This document shows positions 58,351-64,000 of a stretch of 64,000 nucleotides of DNA, piece by piece. Source of the stretch: Sphingobium sp. B2D3C (GTDB taxonomy: Bacteria; Pseudomonadota; Alphaproteobacteria; Sphingomonadales; Sphingomonadaceae). The stretch covers positions 1,240,001 through 1,304,000 of the forward strand of contig NZ_JAOQOK010000001.1 of the NCBI RefSeq assembly GCF_025961835.1, written 5' to 3'. Made by a program: the position numbers and the translations under genes. The stretch's first letter is position 1; each line of letters starts with the position of its first letter. Under the pieces are notes generated by a model. It was not told where the DNA came from. It ran no database searches and was given only the letters and a program-made list of their open reading frames with translations.

Positions 58351-58893
58351 TCACAGGAAGGGCCGGATGGGGTCGCGGCCATCCCAATCCTGCGTCTGCT
58401 CCCAAAAGGTGGTGAAGCCGGCATCCATGCCCCCCGTTGCCGGAATCAGCTCGACGAAGCCCGGCGCGCCCGGCCCGCCCTCGAAGAACGCGACAGAGCC
58501 ACCAGTCGGAACCGGCGCCCGCTGGACCAATGTTTCCCCACGCGCGATCCGGCGCGCCACCTCGTCCTCGATGTCCTCGCGCGCGACGCCAAAGTGATGG
58601 AAGCCATAGCCCACGCGATCGATCGTCTCCTTGTAGACCGACGGATGGTCGTCCAAAGGCTGGATCAGCTCGATATTGGTCGAGCCGGCAAAGCTCATCG
58701 CGATGGCGCTGCTACTCTTGCAGGTCTCGCCGCGATAGACATGATCCGGCCCCCCGAAGCTCGGCAGGACGAACCAGGGACCGACGCCCGTCCGCTCGAT
58801 CCACCAGTCGATCGCCTGATGGATGTCGCGGACCACATAGGCCATCTGGCAGATGGTACCGATGTCGCCGCCGAAGCCAAATTTCCTGGTCAT
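58351..58893 (-). CDS. VOC (glyoxalase/dioxygenase-fold) family protein
   Basis: About 180 residues from ATG 58893, with GAGGAG just upstream. The longest frame adds 15 residues. The beta-alpha-beta-beta-beta VOC modules show as ICQMAYVVRDIHQAIDWWIERTGVGPWFV and, in the second half, GYGFHHFGVAREDIEDEVARRI with GSVAFFEGGPGAPGFVELIPA. The His and Glu placement suits a metal site. Reactions in this fold range from glyoxalase and extradiol dioxygenase to isomerase. It is the last gene of the seven-gene operon and the nearest to ligM, which starts a separate transcript. Confidence 0.75.
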   Translation of the reverse strand: MTRKFGFGGDIGTICQMAYVVRDIHQAIDWWIERTGVGPWFVLPSFGGPDHVYRGETCKSSSAIAMSFAGSTNIELIQPLDDHPSVYKETIDRVGYGFHHFGVAREDIEDEVARRIARGETLVQRAPVPTGGSVAFFEGGPGAPGFVELIPATGGMDAGFTTFWEQTQDWDGRDPIRPFL

Positions 58894-58906
58894 CCGTCTC
58901 TCCTCT

Positions 58907-59635
58907 TCATTCTTGTTCTGCGATGGTCGCCAGAGCACCCGCGAGGGTTTCCGGCATGGAAATGAACGGGCTGTGATCGCTCTCGAGCGCGGTCACGCTG
59001 CGGCAAGGCAGCACGGCCTGCATCGCGCGTTGCACGTCCAATGAAAAGGTCCGGTCCTGCGCGCATTCGATGTAATGGCGCGGTACGCGGCCAAAGCGAG
59101 CCGCAGTGAGGCGCAGCGCGGTCCCGAATGGCCTCACCGGTTCGTCAATGAGCTGCACGGCCGACTGCCGCTGGTCCTCAGGACTGCACAGCTGGTAGAA
59201 GAATTCCGCCGCTGCGGATGGATCGAACCGCAAGCCAAGGCCTGCATGGACCGGGCTGAGCGCGGCGCCGAAGCGGCCCGTCTCCATCGAGCGCCCGATC
59301 ATGTCATAAAGGCTTTGCCCGTCGGGGATGAGCGCGCCGCTGATATAGACCAGCGCCGCGAACGCCTCCGGCGCCAGTTCGGCGGCCTGACTGGCGATAA
59401 TGCCGCCGCGACTATGGGCACACAGGATCACCGGCTCAGCCTGGCGGCGGGCCTCCCCGACGATAAACTGCGCCCAGCCCTCCAGCGAGACCTGCGCCAT
59501 GGCGCGCGCGTCGCCACCGGCACCCGGCAGGTCCGGCGCGATCATGCTGTGCCCGGCCCGCTCCAGGGGCGCGCGCAGGCGGTCGAAGCACGACCCGCTA
59601 TGCCAGGCCCCGGGTATGAACATGAAGCGGGCCAC
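58907..59635 (-). CDS. Alpha/beta-hydrolase (esterase-like)
   Basis: 242 residues. FIPGAWHSGSCFDRLRAPLERAGHSMIAPDLPG is the N-terminal oxyanion strand, CAHSRGGIIASQ the nucleophile elbow (Ser75), AQDRTFS the acid region near 200, and ESDHSPFISMPETLA the histidine region. This resembles EstC/hydroxynitrile-lyase-type hydrolases such as salicylate esterases. No signal peptide is present. GTG 59635 begins 6 bases after the MDR stop; ATG 59623 is an alternative. It is co-transcribed with the MDR and VOC genes. Cleavage of an ester or C-C bond in an aromatic intermediate is inference. Confidence 0.82.
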   Translation of the reverse strand: MARFMFIPGAWHSGSCFDRLRAPLERAGHSMIAPDLPGAGGDARAMAQVSLEGWAQFIVGEARRQAEPVILCAHSRGGIIASQAAELAPEAFAALVYISGALIPDGQSLYDMIGRSMETGRFGAALSPVHAGLGLRFDPSAAAEFFYQLCSPEDQRQSAVQLIDEPVRPFGTALRLTAARFGRVPRHYIECAQDRTFSLDVQRAMQAVLPCRSVTALESDHSPFISMPETLAGALATIAEQE

Positions 59636-59641
59636 GCGATC

Positions 59642-60655
59642 TCAGCGAACGTCGATCACCACCTTGCTGAAATGTTCCGAACCGCTGCCATGCGCAAAGG
59701 CCGCCTTGGCATCCTCGAACGTATAACGGGCGCCGATGACCGGCTTGATGCCGTTGACGTCAATTGCCGCAGCCAGTCGTCGCGCCATGCCGCGCGAGCC
59801 GACGAAAATACCCCGCAGCGTGCCGCCGACGAACATCAGGCCTGATGGGTTAGGCCCGCCAACGGGATTGAGCACGCCGATCAGTGCAACTTCGCCATTG
59901 TGGCGCAGTGCGGCCATGCTTTGCTGCACCGTGCCGGCACCGCCGACCTCGACCACCTTGTCGACGCCGCCCATCGTGGTGGAGACATGCTGACCCCAGT
60001 CCTCGATCTCGCGATAGTTGATGAGATGATCGGCCCCCAGCGCCTTGGCGCGCTCCAGCTTGGCGTCGCTGGAGGAGGTAATGATGACCTCGCAGCCCGC
60101 CGCCTTGGCGAGTTGCAGGGCGAGGATCGACACCCCGCCGGTGCCAAGCAGCAGCACGCGTTCGCCGGGTTTGACCGGCCGTGGGCCTTCGAACAGCGCG
60201 TTCCAGGCCGTCACACCGGCGCAGGGCAGGCAAGCCGCCTCGGCATAGCTAAGCGACTTGGCAACGGGAACCACGCCCTGCTCCGGCAGAACGACCACTT
60301 CGGCGAGCATCCCGTCGGCGCCCGCGGCACCGAGCGCAAGGCCAGCAGCCGGATTGGGCGAGCCATCGTCCCAGCTCTGGAAGAAGGTGCCGGCCACCCG
60401 GTCGCCCGGCTTGAACTGCGTCACACCCGCACCCACGGCAATGACTTCGCCCGCCCCGTCGGAAAGCGGGATCGTCGGGTTGGGCACCGGACCGCCGAGA
60501 TAGCGCCCGAGCACCACCGCCTGATCGCGATAGTTGAGCGAACAGGCATGAACCCGGATCGCCACCTGGCCGGGACCGGGCGCGGGCTGATCGCGCTCGA
60601 CCAGATGAAGATCGTCGATCGAGGTGGCCCCCGCCGCCAGTTGCCATGCACGCAT
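59642..60655 (-). CDS. MDR-family NAD(P)-dependent oxidoreductase
   Basis: About 337 residues from ATG 60655, with AAGGAG seven bases before it. The N-terminal GroES-like part carries HACSLNYRDQAVVLGRYLGG and a PLSDGAGEVIAVG segment. The Rossmann part has LLLGTGGVSILALQLAKAAGCEVI. The catalytic-zinc ligands of alcohol dehydrogenases are missing (NYRD instead of C-x-TD, no structural cysteines). It is therefore closer to quinone oxidoreductase or enoyl reductase members. It is in the middle of the seven-gene operon. The substrate is unknown, and reduction of an unsaturated side-chain or quinone is a guess. Confidence 0.85.
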   Translation of the reverse strand: MRAWQLAAGATSIDDLHLVERDQPAPGPGQVAIRVHACSLNYRDQAVVLGRYLGGPVPNPTIPLSDGAGEVIAVGAGVTQFKPGDRVAGTFFQSWDDGSPNPAAGLALGAAGADGMLAEVVVLPEQGVVPVAKSLSYAEAACLPCAGVTAWNALFEGPRPVKPGERVLLLGTGGVSILALQLAKAAGCEVIITSSSDAKLERAKALGADHLINYREIEDWGQHVSTTMGGVDKVVEVGGAGTVQQSMAALRHNGEVALIGVLNPVGGPNPSGLMFVGGTLRGIFVGSRGMARRLAAAIDVNGIKPVIGARYTFEDAKAAFAHGSGSEHFSKVVIDVR

Positions 60656-60705
60656 CGTCAAACTCCTTCAATCATCTCAATTCACTGTGTCGCCGGCTAC
60701 AGCGC

Positions 60706-61464
60706 CTAGCGGTCGCCAGACCAAGTCCGCAGGCCCGGCGCGGTACGGTCTTCGCTGGCCAGCGCCTCGGCGACGGCCGGGCGCGCCTTCACCCGCTCGC
60801 GCCAATCGACGATCCGCGGATAGTTGGTCGTAACATCCAGCTCCGGGAACATCCGCTCCACCATCGCGCCGCAATGGCTGAAGAAATTGATATCCGCCGT
60901 CGTGTACATATCGCCGGCCAGCCAGGGCGTCTCACCAAGCTGGGCCTCGATCTTGCGCAGCGCATAGATGATCTTGTCGGTCGCGTTGGCGAGGTCCGTC
61001 TCGGAAAAGCCAGAGCGCGCGGTCGCCCATTTCTTGCGCTGATCGGGGAGCGGAATATGCTCGAGCAACTTCTCGAACTCGCCATTCTCGATGTTGCGGG
61101 CAATCACGCCGACGAGCCGGTGCCAGCCATGCATGGAGACATAGTTCATGACATGCTCGTCGACAAACTTGTTCCAGTAGCGCACCTTGGTCTTGCCGAG
61201 CGGATCGTAGGGCATCAGCGGGACTTCGGGAAAGACGTCTTCCAGATACTCGTTGATGACGGTCGTGTGGGTGATCACGGCGCCATTATGGACAAGCACC
61301 GGCACCTGCCCTTCCGGGTTGATTGCCTTGAACCAGTCCGAATGCTGCTCGAACTTGTGGAGATCGACATAGATCGATTCATAAGCAAGCGCCTTCTCCT
61401 TCAAGGGGATCATCGACTTGAGCGAATTGGCCAGCGGCTCGGCGTGGTAATATTTGAGCGTCAT
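60706..61464 (-). CDS. LigF-like glutathione S-transferase (candidate beta-etherase)
   Basis: 252 residues. The N-terminal thioredoxin-fold domain matches the LigF pattern: MTLK-x-Y start, ANSLK at residues 12-16, then FEQHSDWFKAINPEGQVPVL and TVINEYLEDVFPE. The C-terminal helical domain follows (WNKFVDEHVMNYVSMHGWHR, PDQRKKWATARSGF). LigF cleaves the beta-aryl ether bond of lignin-derived ketones with glutathione. Similarity to LigF in the first 80 residues is strong, but the C-terminal half, which shapes the substrate pocket, is less alike. It may also be a related isomerase or dehalogenase. It sits between SDR and MDR genes in the operon. Confidence 0.8.
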   Translation of the reverse strand: MTLKYYHAEPLANSLKSMIPLKEKALAYESIYVDLHKFEQHSDWFKAINPEGQVPVLVHNGAVITHTTVINEYLEDVFPEVPLMPYDPLGKTKVRYWNKFVDEHVMNYVSMHGWHRLVGVIARNIENGEFEKLLEHIPLPDQRKKWATARSGFSETDLANATDKIIYALRKIEAQLGETPWLAGDMYTTADINFFSHCGAMVERMFPELDVTTNYPRIVDWRERVKARPAVAEALASEDRTAPGLRTWSGDR

Positions 61465-61476
61465 CCTGAGGGTTCC

Positions 61477-62226
61477 TTAAACTTCGAGCGTATCGAGCAC
61501 GCCCCCATCGACTGCCCAGTTCTGCGCCGTCACATGACTGGCAGCCGGCGAGAGGAGGAAGCAGGCGACCTCCGCCAGTTCATCGGCGCTGCCCATCCGG
61601 CGCTGGGGCACGCGCTGATTGATGCGCGCGGCTTGCTCGGGCGGGATCAGATCGAAGGCCGGCGTTTCGATGAAGCCGGGGACGATACAGTTGCACCGCA
61701 CGCCCTGCGGCGCCAGTTCGACGGCGATGGCGCGCGAGAGGCCAAGCACGCCATGTTTGGACGCGACATAAGCCGGGTTCATCGCCATGCCGCGCTTGCT
61801 GGCCATGGATCCAGTGACGAGGATGCTGCCCTCCCCCGCTTCCACCATCCCGGGTGCGAGCGCCTGAATGGCCCAGAAGACGCTGGTCAGATTGACGCGG
61901 ATCACCTCGTCGAACAGCTCGGGCGAATAGGCCAGCGCCGGCGCGAAGTTGCCCGCGAGCCCGGCATTGGCGAACAACCCATAAGCCGGCCCGAAATGCC
62001 CCACGGCCTCTGCCAGCGCGGATTCAAGCGCGGCTTTGTCACCGACATCGGCGGCGAAGGCAGCGGCATGATCGCCGATGGCCCGCGCCTGATCGGCCAG
62101 CGCGTCCTTGCGCCGCGCGAGCATGGAGACCCTCGCGCCACGGGCGGCGAGCATCCGCGCCGTCGCCAGTCCTATGCCACTGGATGCGCCGGTGACGATC
62201 ACATGCCGCCCCGCAAAGTCTGTCAT
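61477..62226 (-). CDS. Short-chain dehydrogenase/reductase
   Basis: About 249 residues from ATG 62226, with AGAGGAGAGA before it. The NAD(P) motif is TGASSGIG at 12-19, then ANAG, the catalytic Ser in VTGSMASKRG, and Tyr-x3-Lys in AYVASKHG. PGFIETP follows. It is a classical SDR of normal length. In aromatic-ether degraders, SDRs of this kind (LigD, LigL, LigN) oxidise the alpha-hydroxyl group before ether cleavage. Those are about 285-305 residues long, so orthology is doubtful and only the role is a guess. The GST gene follows after 12 bases. Confidence 0.9.
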   Translation of the reverse strand: MTDFAGRHVIVTGASSGIGLATARMLAARGARVSMLARRKDALADQARAIGDHAAAFAADVGDKAALESALAEAVGHFGPAYGLFANAGLAGNFAPALAYSPELFDEVIRVNLTSVFWAIQALAPGMVEAGEGSILVTGSMASKRGMAMNPAYVASKHGVLGLSRAIAVELAPQGVRCNCIVPGFIETPAFDLIPPEQAARINQRVPQRRMGSADELAEVACFLLSPAASHVTAQNWAVDGGVLDTLEV

Positions 62227-62253
62227 GGCCTCTCTCCTCTCCCTGCGCACCGT

Positions 62254-62721
62254 CTAGCGCGGCGCGATGATCTCGATCCACGGCCCAAGGTCCGGGCTGC
62301 TCCCGGCTTTCGCCAGGTCGGCAGGATCCCATATCTGCGTCATCAGCGCCCGTGCTTGTTCGTAGGCGACGCCGAGCACATCCCGGCGGTAGCGATAGAC
62401 GAAGGCCGAAACGCGCCAGTTCATGATGCAGTGGATATGCACCGGCGCGTCATCGGCCTCCAGCGCCGCGACGAACGCCTGATAGTGATCTTCGGTCGGC
62501 GCATCGAAGGGGATGGGGATATGCGTGTAGCGCAGCCCTGCCCCGGCCATCTCTCCGGCTTCATCCGGCAGGGCCTCCGGGTGACTGTCCAGCGCGAGAT
62601 TGATGACATGGCGCACGCCAATCTCGGCAAGGCGCGCAGGATCGCCCGACTGAAGTCGCCCGGACGTCGTGATCCGCGCATCGACGCGCAGAAAGTTCCG
62701 GATGTCGTCCGGGTCCGCCAT
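62254..62721 (-). CDS. Protein tyrosine phosphatase-like protein with CX4R site
   Basis: About 155 residues from ATG 62721. ARITTSGRLQSGDPARLAEIGVRHVINLALDSH resembles the start of DSP-like small phosphatases (TSGQ-type opening). The presumed active site is VHIHCIMNWRVSAFVYRYRR, where Cys and Arg are four residues apart instead of the canonical five. The same spacing is, to my knowledge, seen in a family of bacterial PTP-like proteins whose activity is unclear. It lies between SDR and ALDH genes. The role in this operon is not apparent. Confidence 0.65.
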   Translation of the reverse strand: MADPDDIRNFLRVDARITTSGRLQSGDPARLAEIGVRHVINLALDSHPEALPDEAGEMAGAGLRYTHIPIPFDAPTEDHYQAFVAALEADDAPVHIHCIMNWRVSAFVYRYRRDVLGVAYEQARALMTQIWDPADLAKAGSSPDLGPWIEIIAPR

Positions 62722-62776
62722 GTCCCTCGACCGATCTCGCCCCTCCCCGGCTGAGGAGGGGGCGCTCATTTGTGGA

Positions 62777-64000
62777 TCAAAGGGCGATGATGACCGATTT
62801 CAGCTCGGTATAGGCCTCGACGCCCTGACGGCCCTGCTCGCGGCCAAGGCCGCTTTCCTTATAACCGCCGAACGGCAGCGCGGGGTCGATCATCGAGTGG
62901 CAATTGCCCCAGATCGTGCCGGCCTTCAGCTTCGCGGCCAGCTTGTGCATGGCCGAGAGATCTTTGGTCCAGATGCCCGCCGCAAGGCCGAAGCTCGTAT
63001 CGTTCGCCTGTCGCGCGACTTCATCCAGATCATCGAAGCGCTGGGCCACGACGACGGGGCCGAAGATCTCCTCGCGCACCACGCGCATGTCCGGCTTCAC
63101 GTCCACGAGCACGGTCGGGTTGACATAATAGCCGCCCTCGCTCGCCGGCGCATCACCGCCGACGGCCACAGAGGCGCCCGCCTTCTTGCCGTCCTCGATA
63201 TAGCCCATCACGCGCTGCATCTGCTCGTCGCTGACCAGCGGCCCCATATGCGCATCGGGATCGAGGCTGGCGCGCGGCTGCCAGAATGCGGAGGCTTCCA
63301 CGAAGTTCTCCAGCACGCTGTCAAATACGCTCTTGTGCGCATAAAGCCGTGAGCCGGCCACGCAAACCTGGCCAGAATTGAAAAAGATCGCCTGCGCGGT
63401 GCCGGGGCCGACGACCTTGGGGTCGACGTCCGGCAGCACGATCACCGGCGACTTGCCGCCCAGCTCCAGCGTGACGCGCTTGAGGCTGTCTGTCGCAGTA
63501 CGGTTGATGATCTTGCCCACTTCCGTCGAGCCGGTGAAGGCCACCTTGTCGACATCGGGGTGTCGCACGAGCCGATCGCCGGCGGTATGACCGTTGCCGG
63601 TGATGATGTTCACCACGCCGGCCGGAATGCCGGCCTCGGCGATGAAGTCGGCCAGGCGCAGCGCGGTGAGCGAGGTCTGCTCGGCCGGCTTGAGCACCAC
63701 CGTGCAACCGGCGGCCAGCGCCGGGCTGATCTTCAGCACCGCCATCAGCAGCGGGAAGTTCCACGGCACGATCTGCGCGGCGACGCCAATCGGCTCGCGG
63801 CGGACATAGCTGTGGAAAGCACCGCGCGGTGCGGACATGGGCTCGATCATCTCGCCGCCCAGCTTCGTCGCCCAGCCCGCCATATAATGCATCATGCCAA
63901 TGGCGCCGGGCACGTCGATGGCACCGGCCATGCCCTTGGGCTTGCCATTGTCGATGGCTTCCAGCTCGGCCAGTTCATCGGCATGGGCGCCCAGGATATC
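62777..64000 (-). CDS. Aldehyde dehydrogenase (5' end beyond the window)
   Basis: About 407 C-terminal residues are present. The frame continues open to the window edge (LAELEAIDNGKPKGMAGAID), so roughly 85-90 residues are missing. The active site is intact: VVPWNFPLLM-type QIVPWNFPL, FTGSTEVGKI, the catalytic Glu in VTLELGGKSP and Cys in FNSGQVCVAGSR, then DPALPFGGYKESGLGREQG. This is a classical NAD(P)-dependent ALDH. In this operon it may oxidise an aromatic aldehyde such as vanillin, which is inference. The C-terminus is normal. Confidence 0.93.
   Translation of the reverse strand, partial: DILGAHADELAELEAIDNGKPKGMAGAIDVPGAIGMMHYMAGWATKLGGEMIEPMSAPRGAFHSYVRREPIGVAAQIVPWNFPLLMAVLKISPALAAGCTVVLKPAEQTSLTALRLADFIAEAGIPAGVVNIITGNGHTAGDRLVRHPDVDKVAFTGSTEVGKIINRTATDSLKRVTLELGGKSPVIVLPDVDPKVVGPGTAQAIFFNSGQVCVAGSRLYAHKSVFDSVLENFVEASAFWQPRASLDPDAHMGPLVSDEQMQRVMGYIEDGKKAGASVAVGGDAPASEGGYYVNPTVLVDVKPDMRVVREEIFGPVVVAQRFDDLDEVARQANDTSFGLAAGIWTKDLSAMHKLAAKLKAGTIWGNCHSMIDPALPFGGYKESGLGREQGRQGVEAYTELKSVIIAL

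Noticed and set aside
60646..62754. 702-codon plus-strand frame opposite GST, SDR and phosphatase-like genes
   Set aside because: It crosses three genes with clear motifs on the other strand and has none itself.

Overview
This window reads as chromosome of an alphaproteobacterium of the order Sphingomonadales, probably Sphingobium, Novosphingobium or a close relative. The reasons are the gene order dusB-ntrBC-ntrYX-hfq-hflX, a 162-residue Hfq with two tandem Sm domains, three large TonB-dependent receptors (one with its own FecI/FecR pair), and a ligM-metF-ligH operon of the kind known from the lignin-degrading Sphingobium sp. SYK-6. Base composition is GC-rich throughout, except for an AT-rich LysR-type gene near 16.2-16.8 kb. 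I saw no insertion sequence, prophage, CRISPR array or integrase.

Layout. 0-3.6 kb: the end of mutT, a BioC/NDUFAF5-like methyltransferase, comF, a glutaredoxin, a nitrilase-family amidase, a DUF1178 gene and tRNA-Arg(CCT). 3.9-6.8 kb: three co-directional genes of surface-polysaccharide type (Gfo/Idh/MocA oxidoreductase, WecG/TagA glycosyltransferase, uncharacterised barrel protein). 7-16.8 kb: a sulfate-ester island with a TonB receptor, a broken formylglycine-generating-enzyme remnant, three exported sulfatases and a divergent LysR regulator. 16.9-23.8 kb: a CDF metal exporter, a small remnant of an RND pump, then a cell-surface signalling set (ECF sigma, FecR, STN-type TonB receptor, exported ACMSD-like amidohydrolase). 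24-45 kb: mostly housekeeping (mazG, hflX, hfq, ntrXYCB, dusB, ispDF, cinA, a RatA/Coq10-like protein, lipA, carbonic anhydrase, ettA, tRNA-Pro, tRNA with CAT anticodon, an Lrp/AsnC regulator, a TPR exoprotein). 45.5-53.7 kb: gyrA, alr, a third TonB receptor and wecB. 53.9-64 kb: the ligM-metF-ligH operon, preceded upstream by a tight same-strand operon of seven genes: ALDH, phosphatase-like, SDR, LigF-like glutathione transferase, MDR oxidoreductase, alpha/beta hydrolase and VOC protein.

How the parts fit. LigM would move the methyl group of vanillate or 3-O-methylgallate to tetrahydrofolate, and MetF and LigH would process the folate-bound C1 unit. A near-perfect 22-bp palindrome in the ligM promoter is a candidate MarR (DesR-type) operator. 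The upstream operon carries a LigF-like GST, an SDR and an ALDH, which are activities expected for cleaving and oxidising lignin-derived aryl ethers. Together these make a candidate aromatic-ether catabolic module and the most interesting region of the window. The sulfatase island depends on a formylglycine-generating enzyme that is no longer intact here and must be supplied from elsewhere.

All calls come from reading translations, motifs, gene order and dyad symmetry by eye. No database search was run.
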